From Deltaproteobacteria bacterium (GTDB lineage Bacteria > Desulfobacterota_C > Deferrisomatia > Deferrisomatales > JACRMM01): a stretch of DNA of 10,410 nt. The stretch is taken from positions 1-10,410 of the forward strand of contig JACRCS010000694.1 of the NCBI GenBank assembly GCA_016218905.1, written 5' to 3'. This document shows positions 1-6,298 of this stretch, in pieces. The notes under the pieces are model-generated. The model did not search any database. It worked only from the letters and a program-made list of their open reading frames with translations, and was not told where the DNA came from. Each line of letters begins with the position of its first letter. Positions within the stretch are counted from its first letter, which is position 1. Made by a program: the position numbers and the translations under genes.

Positions 1-12
1 CATCTCACCTCC
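1..12 (-). promoter_or_regulatory. Ribosome binding site and ATG of the next downstream gene, cut by the window edge
   Basis: Read on the minus strand, GGAGGTGAG (bases 12 to 4) is followed directly by ATG at bases 3 to 1. This is a near-ideal Shine-Dalgarno match at short spacing, 54 bases past the stop codon of the small dehydratase subunit gene. It shows that another gene of the same direction starts at the left edge. Only its start codon is inside the window, so its product cannot be read. Because the other small-subunit gene here is followed directly by a large-subunit gene, a large dehydratase subunit is a reasonable but untested guess. Confidence 0.7.
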
Positions 13-57
13 GCTTCCGCCGCGGCGGGTCTGTCTTCGGGAGGAGGACGGAAAGGG

Positions 58-1206
58 TCATGCGCCGCCCTGGTTGATCATCTCGAGGAAGGCCTGCGTG
101 CGCGTGCGGATCTGCTCCGCGCCCGCGAGCTTGTACTCCTGCATCTCGATGGCCAGGCTCGGAATCCCCAGTTCCTTCAGGGCGTCCCGCTGGCTGGGAT
201 AGTTCCAGCCGTGGCTGTCGTCCCAGCGCAGGTAATTGAAGACCGCCCCCTGCACCTTGGCCTCCTGGGCGCTCTTCGCCACGTAGTCGACGAGCACGGA
301 GAGCGGGTACATCCGGCCTTCCAGAGACTTGGAGTGGTAGCGGTCGGTGAGCGCGTCCAGGGGCTCGAGGGCGGGGTCCACCAGGTTCTCGGAATAGCGG
401 TTCCCGGTGCAGACGTCCTCGGCCACGATCACCGCCCCGCAGGACTCGAGCAGCTCGTAGAGCTGCGTGTTGTCGAGGATCGTGCCGGAGACGTAGAGCC
501 TGACGCCTTCCCGGGGCGGGCGCTCCACCGCCTCGGCGAGAAAGCGCCGCAGAAGGTCGTTGTGCTCCTCCTTGGGCATGAAGAAGGAAGACCCGATCAC
601 CTGAAGGGCTTCGAGGCCCGAGAGCCGAGGCGGGTCGGCCCGCCTGAGCTCCGCCACCTGCTTGAGCAGGCGCCGCTTCTCGTTCATGACCTCGATGGCG
701 TACCGGAGGGACTCCTCCGTGATCTCGTTGCCGGAGACCTCCTCGAGCTTCTCCTTGAGGGCCGCGACCCGGCCCCGCACGTAACGGTTGGCGATGTGCT
801 TCCGGGTGTGCAGGAGGTCGAACATCGCCAGCGGCGGCAGCCTCAACGCGGGGTCGTTCAACTTCTCCGTCCAGAGATAGAAGTAGCACCTCTTGATCGA
901 GTCGTTGCCGTGGGGGAAGATCGCCAGGTCGAGCCAGTCGTAGGCGCCGACGACGAAGAGGTTGTGGACCGAGCGCACGAAGGGGCAGAAGTAATCCTCC
1001 ATGTAGCGGTCCCCTGCTTCGGTGCCGATCTCCGGGTCCCCCGTGATCATGACCGGCAGGCACCCCGCCGCGAGGATGAGCTCCTCGGGCACGCTCGTGT
1101 AGACGTATCCCACGACCTTCCCGCCCGCTGCCTTCCACTCCTTGGCGGCGCGGTACCGGTCCCGGTAGTTCCGTTTCATGATCTCGAGAGCGGTCTCTTC
1201 CGGCAT
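58..1206 (-). CDS. 2-hydroxyacyl-CoA dehydratase / benzoyl-CoA reductase small subunit (BcrC/HgdB family), copy C2
   Basis: 382-residue protein of the HGD-D family, cytoplasmic, expected to pair with a large subunit and act on a CoA thioester by one-electron reduction. Family features seen: the PEELILAAGCLPV segment (res. 40-52), FCPFVRS with Cys74 (the usual first cluster cysteine), ED-C-G-R around Cys266, and the C-terminal IRTR-AF-EM helix (366-377). The usual Cys-Asp sites read GND (Asn101) and RWDD (Asp329), so two of three typical cluster ligands are absent; the same holds in its paralogue at 3645-4799. The ATG at 1206 is chosen because GGAAGGAG lies 6-7 bases upstream and the N-terminus then lines up with the paralogue. 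A GTG at 1266, overlapping the previous stop as GTGA, would add 20 residues unlike anything in the paralogue. The gene lies 56 bases after the flavoprotein gene. Substrate unknown. Confidence 0.88.
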   Translation of the reverse strand: MPEETALEIMKRNYRDRYRAAKEWKAAGGKVVGYVYTSVPEELILAAGCLPVMITGDPEIGTEAGDRYMEDYFCPFVRSVHNLFVVGAYDWLDLAIFPHGNDSIKRCYFYLWTEKLNDPALRLPPLAMFDLLHTRKHIANRYVRGRVAALKEKLEEVSGNEITEESLRYAIEVMNEKRRLLKQVAELRRADPPRLSGLEALQVIGSSFFMPKEEHNDLLRRFLAEAVERPPREGVRLYVSGTILDNTQLYELLESCGAVIVAEDVCTGNRYSENLVDPALEPLDALTDRYHSKSLEGRMYPLSVLVDYVAKSAQEAKVQGAVFNYLRWDDSHGWNYPSQRDALKELGIPSLAIEMQEYKLAGAEQIRTRTQAFLEMINQGGA

Positions 1207-1262
1207 GGTCTGCTCCTTCCCCGGCCCCCGGCTCGGTCGCCCCTCAAAGTCCAGCTTCCCGC

Positions 1263-1976
1263 TCACAGGAAGGCCTTCGCCTTCATCATGTTGCCGACGA
1301 AGGCGAACTTCGCTCCCGCCGCCGCGGCGTTCTGAACCTCCTCCTGCCGGTGGTTGCGGATCATGTCCCTGTCGTGGCCCAGGGACTCGGCCGCGATGAA
1401 TCCCACCGGCTCCATGCCGAGGATGCCCGAGACCTGGTAGAGGAGCTTGAGGGTGTCCGAGGTGGCGTCGAAGTCTGCCATGGGGTCGATCGCCGTCTTG
1501 ACGGGAGCGCGCTGGACGAGCTTGACCGCCTTGGCAATGCGGAACATGGTCTCGAAAGTCAGATGATGGAGAAGGACGTAGTTAGGGTCCTGCCGCGGCG
1601 GCCCGGCAGCGCCGACGATGAAGAAGACGGGCTTGCCCTCGACCCCGGTGATCCAAGTGGGGCGGCACATCGACCAGCTCCGGTCGAGGAAGGCCTTCAT
1701 CTGGGCGGTCACGCTGAAGCAGTAGACCGGCGTCGACAGCACGTACCCGTCGGCGGCGCGCATCTTGGCGATGAGCTCCGCCTGGTCGTCCTCGATCGCG
1801 CATACCCCCGTCTCGAGGCACTTGTCGCAGTGGATACACCCGTGGATCTTCTTCTGGTTCAGGATGACCTCTTCGGACTCCCAACCCGCGCTCCGAGCGC
1901 CCTCGCAGAAGGTCTGCGCCAGGAAGTGCGTGTTTCCGTTCACCCTGGGGGAACCGACGATGCTCAGGATCTTCAC
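1263..1976 (-). CDS. Iron-sulfur flavoprotein / NADPH-dependent FMN reductase family
   Basis: 237-residue flavodoxin-fold protein. The FMN phosphate loop GSPRVNGNT lies at res. 8-16, and the second FMN-contact region STPVYCFSVTAQMKAFLDR at about 81-99. Between them is a compact cysteine motif Cys47-X2-Cys50-X2-Cys53-X5-Cys59, the arrangement that binds a [4Fe-4S] cluster in the Isf (iron-sulfur flavoprotein) family. It probably moves electrons between a reductant such as ferredoxin and an acceptor; a role supplying the neighbouring dehydratases is inference from context. Start: I prefer the GTG at 1976, which follows GGAGGT at 5-base spacing and gives the family-typical VKILSIVGSPR. An ATG at 1988 would add four residues but has no Shine-Dalgarno sequence. 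The gene follows a long non-coding gap and precedes the small dehydratase subunit. Length is near normal for Isf-like proteins and I see no defect. Confidence 0.88.
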   Translation of the reverse strand: MKILSIVGSPRVNGNTHFLAQTFCEGARSAGWESEEVILNQKKIHGCIHCDKCLETGVCAIEDDQAELIAKMRAADGYVLSTPVYCFSVTAQMKAFLDRSWSMCRPTWITGVEGKPVFFIVGAAGPPRQDPNYVLLHHLTFETMFRIAKAVKLVQRAPVKTAIDPMADFDATSDTLKLLYQVSGILGMEPVGFIAAESLGHDRDMIRNHRQEEVQNAAAAGAKFAFVGNMMKAKAFL

Positions 1977-2004
1977 GGCTACCTCCATTCTCGTTTACGG
2001 GCGA

Positions 2005-2031
2005 GGCATACGTCCCATAAGTCCCTGTCAA
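2005..2031 (-). promoter_or_regulatory. Possible weak promoter for the flavoprotein gene
   Basis: On the minus strand a perfect TTGACA (2031-2026) is followed after 15 bases by TATGCC (2010-2005). Transcription would begin about 20 bases before the GTG start. The -35 match is exact, but the -10 is only half matched and the spacing is short; the TTGACA also coincides with the loop of a hairpin. The position suits the gap, but this could easily be chance. Confidence 0.2.
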
Positions 2032-2045
2032 TGGGACCTATGGGA
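2013..2045 (-). promoter_or_regulatory. 13-bp hairpin in the leader of the flavoprotein gene
   Basis: The arms are 2013-2025 and 2033-2045 with a 7-base loop. Twelve of 13 positions are Watson-Crick pairs; the remaining one is G-U if the minus strand is transcribed but A-C on the plus strand, so the fold suits the direction of the genes. It ends 37 bases before the GTG start. No U-run follows, so it is not a standard intrinsic terminator. It may be a leader structure, an mRNA-stability element or part of a dispersed repeat; the arms overlap the 9-base repeat listed separately. Confidence 0.5.
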
Positions 2046-2063
2046 ATCATGGGAGCCATGGGA
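2031..2063. repeat. Short tandem repeat, four ATGGGA units at exact 9-base period
   Basis: Plus-strand ATGGGA occurs at 2031, 2040, 2049 and 2058, each followed by three variable bases. Inverted copies flank it: TCCCAT at 2013 (which makes the hairpin) and CCCATCCCAT at 2081-2090. Direct units with inverted copies on both sides allow alternative stem-loops in the RNA. The repeat lies in a non-coding gap and I see no gene in it. Confidence 0.75.
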
Positions 2064-2128
2064 CCAACCGGAGAGGAGCGCCCATCCCATGAAGACAGCA
2101 GGCCCGCCACGATTGGCGGAGGAGCCAT

Positions 2129-2160
2129 ATCGAACACTTGATGTGTAGCGATCGTTCGAT
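2129..2160. promoter_or_regulatory. Inverted repeat in the gap, possible operator
   Basis: ATCGAAC (2129-2135) and GTTCGAT (2154-2160) are perfect 7-base inverted arms around an 18-base spacer. A smaller overlapping dyad, ACAC-5-GTGT, lies at 2134-2146. The arm spacing of about 2.5 helical turns and the position, about 150-185 bases before the flavoprotein start, would fit a regulator binding site. No regulator gene is in the window, and 7-base dyads do arise by chance. Confidence 0.25.
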
Positions 2161-2236
2161 ACCGTAAGCTTAGCCCGCCGCCTTCGATCGCGCAAGAGAG
2201 AAATTGTTTGTTTCTTGGACGTCGGAAGTCGCCGAT

Positions 2237-2329
2237 CGGGGCGAGCCCCCGGGCACCTCTCTGACCAGAGGCTTTCCCCAAGTAGAAAGATGGTTTGCGC
2301 CTCCTCGGTCACGCGCAGCCTGGAGCGCG
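2237..2329 (-). terminator. Cluster of short GC-rich hairpins after the large subunit gene, weak terminator candidate
   Basis: Three small stem-loops follow the stop codon at 2341: 2312-2329 (5-bp stem, 8-base loop), 2256-2271 (5-bp stem, 6-base loop) and 2237-2251 (5-bp stem, 5-base loop). None is followed by a U-run on the transcribed strand, so an intrinsic terminator is not supported. They may slow polymerase or protect the 3' end of the upstream message. Together with 1977-2236 this is the only long gene-free stretch of the window; I see no tRNA, credible small ORF or mobile element in it. Confidence 0.25.
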
Positions 2330-2340
2330 GTCGATCCCGG

Positions 2341-3648
2341 TCAGCGCCTTCTCTCCGCCAGTGTCTCGATGAAACTCGCCAGCTTTCCCTTCACCCGGGT
2401 GTCGTCCCAGTCGCGGCTGTCCACCATGTCGGCGTCGTGCTCGAAGGTCGGGATGCCGCTCCTTTCGAGAGCCCGCACGGCCAGGCGGAGGGAACCGCTG
2501 AGGTACCGGCACGACTCCACCTTGGAGTACACGACGCCGTCGATTCTGAATTTCTTCGCCTCGTGCACCAGGATCCTCGGGAACCAGGGCGGCTGAAGCT
2601 CCGTTCCGTAGTGAACGTACCGGGCCGCGGCGGCCCGCACCGGGTCGCTCGCGTCCTTGCGCATCAAGGACTTGGGGACGAGTGTGAGATACCCCATCCA
2701 CGCAAAGACGGCGCCGTATTTCTCCTCGAAGGAGTCGTAGAACCCGGGGGAGAACCAGTTGGGTACGCCGGAATACATGAGCCTGATGCGTTCGTTCTCG
2801 TAAGCGGACACGCCTTGCTCGACCCTCTCCTTCACCTCTTCGTACAGCCTCTTGGCTTGAGCCAGGCCGAACTTATGCCCGCGGTAGAACTGGGTTGAAA
2901 TCAGATTGGCCATGTGGTCCCCCATGCGCATGGGGGTAGGAACGGTCGCCGCCAGGTCCATCGTCTTTTCGATGTACTCGAACTGCTCCGTGGACCTGTC
3001 CATCGCTTCTCTCAACTTGTCCTTCTGCAGCGACTTTCCCGAGACGGCCTCCGCGAAGGCAATAAGCCCCTCCGTCTCCCTTACCGCAAAATCTATTCTC
3101 CATGGCTCCTCGTAGCTGTACGCCTCGATGTCGTCGACGCTCTCCCAGATGTTCTTCCGCGGTGGCTGCGCGATCATCCCCCTGTCCCAGACGTAGTAGG
3201 GGATGTTGACCTCCCGGCTCATGATGTCGCCGATCTTGATGAGCGGGTCGCACATGGGGTCCATGACCACGGCCGTGGGCCTGGGCAGCCCGCCCCAAGG
3301 GGCGTCTTCGGGTCGGTCGTCGAAGAAATACCCCAGGGGAAGCGAACAATACCGGCCAAGGTCCCTGAAGTAGCCGCGCCGGTTCAGAGCGGTGAGATAA
3401 CGCTCCGACACCTGTTTGGCAGCGCAGACGGCTGACCAGTGGGGGTTGAAGATCACCGGGATGTCCATGGCGTGCAGGATTTCCATCGGGATTCCGACGT
3501 TGGCCAGAATCACCGCTTCGCCCCGCGCGGCCCTCTGCTTCGCCTCTTCGTAGTAGTTCTTGTGAAACTTCGTCGCTTCGATCGAGGCGTTGAGCGCCTT
3601 CTTGCTTCTCTCCCCTTTGAATGCCGTCTCTTCCGCCATGGGGCTCAT
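2341..3648 (-). CDS. 2-hydroxyacyl-CoA dehydratase / benzoyl-CoA reductase large subunit (BcrB/HgdA family), copy B1
   Basis: 435-residue HGD-D family protein, expected to form the catalytic pair with the small subunit encoded directly upstream. All three family-typical cluster cysteines are present: Cys101 in RYCSLPLGYF, Cys133 in DPMCDPL, and Cys380 in VESCRYL, followed by the usual C-terminal GIP--DADMVDSRDWDD segment (398-416). It probably binds one [4Fe-4S] cluster and acts on a CoA thioester in the cytoplasm. Start: the ATG at 3648 overlaps the upstream stop as ATGA, with GGGAGAG 7 bases before it, pointing to translational coupling. The second ATG at 3639 (MAEETAF) is an alternative and matches the paralogue at least as well. 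The open frame continues upstream to 3816, but that stretch is a shadow of the small subunit. The paralogue at the right edge is alignable along its whole visible length. Confidence 0.9.
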   Translation of the reverse strand: MSPMAEETAFKGERSKKALNASIEATKFHKNYYEEAKQRAARGEAVILANVGIPMEILHAMDIPVIFNPHWSAVCAAKQVSERYLTALNRRGYFRDLGRYCSLPLGYFFDDRPEDAPWGGLPRPTAVVMDPMCDPLIKIGDIMSREVNIPYYVWDRGMIAQPPRKNIWESVDDIEAYSYEEPWRIDFAVRETEGLIAFAEAVSGKSLQKDKLREAMDRSTEQFEYIEKTMDLAATVPTPMRMGDHMANLISTQFYRGHKFGLAQAKRLYEEVKERVEQGVSAYENERIRLMYSGVPNWFSPGFYDSFEEKYGAVFAWMGYLTLVPKSLMRKDASDPVRAAAARYVHYGTELQPPWFPRILVHEAKKFRIDGVVYSKVESCRYLSGSLRLAVRALERSGIPTFEHDADMVDSRDWDDTRVKGKLASFIETLAERRR

Positions 3649-4799
3649 TCGTGCTCTCCCGCCATGATCATCTCGACGAAGGCATCGACTCTCGTCCTCA
3701 GTTGCTCCGCCCCGGCGAGTCTGTACTCCTGCATCTCGAAGGCGATGCTCGGGATGCCTGCTCGCTCGAGAGCCGCACGTTGTTCCGGATAGTTCCACGT
3801 GTGCGTGTCGTCCCAACGCAAGAAGTTGAACACCACGCCCTGTGCGCCCGAAGCCCGCACGCCCTTGAGCAGGTAGTCGACGGACTCCGAGATGGGGACC
3901 ATCCGGCCCTCATGGGACCGCGTGTGGTAGCGGTCGACGAGCGCGTCCAGCGGCTCCCTGGAGGTGTCCACGAGCTCGTCGCAGTAGCGGTCACCCGTAC
4001 AGATGTCTTCCGAGACGATCACCGCGTTGCGGGCCTCGACGAGCTCGTAGAGCTGGGTGTTGTCCACGATGGTCCCCGAGGCGAAGAGCCGCGTGCCTTC
4101 CCTTGCGGGCAGCTCGTCGGCCTTCTCCAGGTACGTCCGGAGCAGCTTGTTGTGTTCGTCCTTGGGCATGAAGAAGGACGCCCCGATGATCTGCAGGGCT
4201 TCGGTCCCGGAGATTCGGGGAGGATCTTCCCTGCGCAGGGCCGCAACCTTCTGCAGGAGCCGGCGGTTCTCGTTGCAGGCCTCGATCGCGGCGGCGATCG
4301 CCGCGTCCGAGATCTTCCGCCCCGTGAACTCCTCGAGGAACGCCTTGAAGGCCCCCATCCTTTCCCTGACGTAGAGACCCGCGCTGTATTTCTTGGTGTG
4401 CACCATGTCGAAGACCGCCAGTGCGGGCAAAGGCATTCCGAGATCGTGCTTTTCCGTCCACACGTGGAAGTAGCACTTCCTGACCGAGTCGTTTCCATGA
4501 GGGAAGATGACCAGATCCAGAAAGTCGTACTTGCCGAGCAACAAGAGATTATGGATCGAGCACACCTGAGGACAGATCGTATCCTCCATGTAGGCGTCGC
4601 CCACTTCGGTTGTACTGACCGACGGGTCTCCCGTTACTTGTATGGGCAGACAGCCTGCAGCTATGATGAGCTCCTCCGGAATGCTCAACCCGACACACCC
4701 AACGACCGTGCCCCCCGCCTCTTTCCACTTCGAGGCGGCGAGGGTGCGTTGGCGGTAGTATCTCTGCATCTCCTCAAAGGGCGTGGTCTGCTTCTCCAT
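3645..4799 (-). CDS. 2-hydroxyacyl-CoA dehydratase / benzoyl-CoA reductase small subunit (BcrC/HgdB family), copy C1
   Basis: 384-residue HGD-D family protein and clear paralogue of the small subunit at 58-1206, alignable end to end with only a one-residue offset at the N-terminus. Shared signatures: PEELIIAAGCLP (41-52), ICPQVCS with Cys76 (usual first cluster cysteine), FFMPK-EHN (209-217), SEDICTGDRYC (263-273) and EQLRTRVDAF-EM. As in the paralogue, the second and third usual cysteines are replaced, by Asn103 (HGNDS) and Asp330 (RWDD). It probably forms a heterodimer with the overlapping large subunit (four-base ATGA overlap). Start: the ATG at 4799 matches the paralogue's start; the open frame upstream to 4955 reads through the repeat and the preceding ligase end and is not credible. 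The Shine-Dalgarno match before this ATG is weak, unlike most of its neighbours, and the leader consists largely of 7-base repeats. Confidence 0.9.
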   Translation of the reverse strand: MEKQTTPFEEMQRYYRQRTLAASKWKEAGGTVVGCVGLSIPEELIIAAGCLPIQVTGDPSVSTTEVGDAYMEDTICPQVCSIHNLLLLGKYDFLDLVIFPHGNDSVRKCYFHVWTEKHDLGMPLPALAVFDMVHTKKYSAGLYVRERMGAFKAFLEEFTGRKISDAAIAAAIEACNENRRLLQKVAALRREDPPRISGTEALQIIGASFFMPKDEHNKLLRTYLEKADELPAREGTRLFASGTIVDNTQLYELVEARNAVIVSEDICTGDRYCDELVDTSREPLDALVDRYHTRSHEGRMVPISESVDYLLKGVRASGAQGVVFNFLRWDDTHTWNYPEQRAALERAGIPSIAFEMQEYRLAGAEQLRTRVDAFVEMIMAGEHE

Positions 4800-4814
4800 C
4801 AGGCTCTGCCACTC

Positions 4815-4839
4815 TTGTCGGTTGTCGGTTGTCGGTGTC
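4815..4839. repeat. 7-base tandem repeat, TTGTCGG x3
   Basis: Three perfect TTGTCGG units (4815-4821, 4822-4828, 4829-4835) are followed by a partial TGTC. The repeat lies between the ligase L1 stop and the small subunit start, in the leader of the latter. A second repeat with the same period but a different unit begins ten bases away. Confidence 0.8.
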
Positions 4840-4848
4840 AGCTCCTCA

Positions 4849-4878
4849 ACTGAAAACTGATGACTGAAAACTGAAAAC
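4849..4878. repeat. 7-base tandem repeat, ACTGAAA x4 with one variant
   Basis: Units ACTGAAA (4849), ACTGATG (4856), ACTGAAA (4863) and ACTGAAA (4870), plus a partial AC. It begins a few bases past the stop codon of ligase L1 (4883). It is much richer in A+T than anything around it, which suggests an origin different from the flanking genes. Confidence 0.8.
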
Positions 4879-4882
4879 CCCC

Positions 4883-6241
4883 TTACGAGCTGTACGTCCG
4901 CTCGAAGATGTTCTTCTTCTTCACGAACCGCTCGAGGGTCTGCGGCGGGACCCATTGAATGGCGGGTCTGACCTTGACGCGCCTGTGCATGGCCTCCGCC
5001 AACTCTTCCGCCAGCCCGGCCAACTCGCCCTCGGTCACCCCCTCCCCGTGCTCGACCTTCAGCTTGAGGGGCGGCACGACCCGCGGAGGCGGCTCGTCGA
5101 GGACGATCCTGAACTCTCCGGTCACGCGCGGCACGAAGGCGTTGACGACGCCGGCGACGGCGGCCGGGTAAACCATGACGCCCTTCACCTTGAGCATGTC
5201 ATCGACCCGGCCGACGATCTTGAAGCGAAACCCGGTCTTTCCGCAGGGACACGGGGAGGTGACTACCTGATTGATGTCGCCCATCGTCTGGCGCAGGCCG
5301 GCCAACGTGACCGACCCTTCGAGCTGGGTGAAGACGATGAGCCCCGTGGCCCCGTCCTCCAAGGGGACGTGCTCGTGGGTGACGGGATCGACCAGCTCGT
5401 ACATCAGGAGGTCCTCGTTCAGGAAGTGCATGCCCTGGTATTCCGGCCACTCGCAGGAAAGGCCTCCTCCGCCGAAGTCGTAGAGCCTCGCCCCAAAGCC
5501 CTCCTCGATCTTCCGGCGCACTTCCGGAATCCCGGCTCCCGGCTCGCCGCCGCAGACGAGCCTCTGGATCTTCAGGGCCTCGGCCGGTTTGCCCGTCACT
5601 TCGACCGCCTTCTCGATCAGGTATTCGGCGAACGACGGCGTGCAGAAGAGGGCCTTGGGCTTGAGCAGATTCGCGTACTTGAGGAGGGCCTCCTTCCCCG
5701 CCTCGGCCCCCACCGGCACGCAGCAGGCGCCGTAGTCGGACACCGCCATGCAGAGGGGCACGCCGCCGATGAACATGCTCAGCCCCATCCCGTGCAGCAC
5801 CTTGTCGCCGGGAAAGATTCCGGCTCTCCACAGCTGGCGGCTGGTGAACTCGGTCCACAGCCGCCGGTCCTCCGCCGTGAACGCGTAGGGCGCCGGCTCT
5901 CCGGTCGTGCCGGAGGTGGCGCTGAAGCATACGATGCGGTCGGCGTCCTCGCCCATGAGCCCCTGGAGGACTTGGACGAGGTCACCGCCGCACGCCTCCG
6001 CATACCGGCGGTAGTCCTCCTTCGTGAAGATGGGGATCCGCCGTTGGAAGTCGTCCCACGTCCGGAGGTCCTCGGGCTTGACGCCTTCCTTGTCCAGCCT
6101 CGACCGCCAGAAGGGGGCGGAGCGGTAGAGCTTCTCGATCTGCCGCTTCAACTTGCTCCACTGGATCTCTCTCATCTCCGGAGTGTTGAGCCGGCTCTCC
6201 ATCTCCATGTTCCAGTACGGCCGCTGATCTGGTCCGCCCAT
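4883..6241 (-). CDS. Phenylacetate-CoA ligase family enzyme (PaaK-like), L1
   Basis: 452-residue AMP-forming ligase of the PaaK branch of the ANL superfamily; it activates a carboxylic acid, probably aromatic, with ATP and CoA. Seen: P-loop SATSGTTGEP (107-116), CGGEPGAGIP (230-239), CPCGKT (331-336), hinge GRVDDMLKVKG (344-354) with VYP after it, and a lysine-rich FVKKKN stretch (439-444) where the catalytic C-terminal lysine normally lies. The usual YG-x-x-Glu site reads FGGGG (256-260), so the acidic residue is missing there; the RTGD site reads QTMGD (318-322). Start: the ATG at 6241 follows GGAAGGAG at good spacing. A GTG at 6271 follows AGGAGA and would add ten residues. 57 bases separate it from the L2 stop upstream and 83 from the small subunit downstream. 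Substrate unknown. Confidence 0.87.
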   Translation of the reverse strand: MGGPDQRPYWNMEMESRLNTPEMREIQWSKLKRQIEKLYRSAPFWRSRLDKEGVKPEDLRTWDDFQRRIPIFTKEDYRRYAEACGGDLVQVLQGLMGEDADRIVCFSATSGTTGEPAPYAFTAEDRRLWTEFTSRQLWRAGIFPGDKVLHGMGLSMFIGGVPLCMAVSDYGACCVPVGAEAGKEALLKYANLLKPKALFCTPSFAEYLIEKAVEVTGKPAEALKIQRLVCGGEPGAGIPEVRRKIEEGFGARLYDFGGGGLSCEWPEYQGMHFLNEDLLMYELVDPVTHEHVPLEDGATGLIVFTQLEGSVTLAGLRQTMGDINQVVTSPCPCGKTGFRFKIVGRVDDMLKVKGVMVYPAAVAGVVNAFVPRVTGEFRIVLDEPPPRVVPPLKLKVEHGEGVTEGELAGLAEELAEAMHRRVKVRPAIQWVPPQTLERFVKKKNIFERTYSS

Positions 6242-6277
6242 CTGTCTCTCCTTCCGGGGATGCGTGGTCACCGTTCT

Positions 6278-6298
6278 CCTAACGCCTAACGCCTAACC
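6278..6298. repeat. 7-base tandem repeat, CCTAACG x3
   Basis: Units CCTAACG (6278), CCTAACG (6285) and CCTAACC (6292), directly abutting the stop codon of L2 at 6299-6301. Read on the transcribed strand, the final unit supplies an AGGAG just before the alternative GTG start of L1 at 6271. The period equals that of the two repeats at 4815-4878, though the unit differs. Confidence 0.8.

Noticed and set aside
17..28. Perfect 12-base palindrome CCGCCGCGGCGG in the gap before the left-edge gene
   Set aside because: It has no loop and is made only of G and C in GC-rich DNA; it is not distinguishable from chance and no U-run follows.
1350..2141. Collagen-like Gly-X-Y peptide (GPMGIMGAMGPTG) encoded on the plus strand around 2031-2066
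   Set aside because: It is produced by translating the ATGGGA 9-base repeat; the surrounding frame is antisense to the flavoprotein gene and shows no family features.
2161..2196. Possible sigma-70 promoter TTGCGC-17-TAAGCT on the minus strand in the gap
   Set aside because: Each box matches the consensus at only three of six positions; such matches are common by chance.
2028..2312. 94- and 100-codon minus-strand frames in the gap
   Set aside because: They overlap each other in different frames, run through the repeat and hairpins, lack ribosome binding sites and show no recognisable sequence.
3649..3816. N-terminal extension of the large subunit B1 to 3816
   Set aside because: The added residues are an out-of-frame reading of the small subunit's C-terminus; the paralogue at the right edge aligns from the ATG region at 3648/3639.
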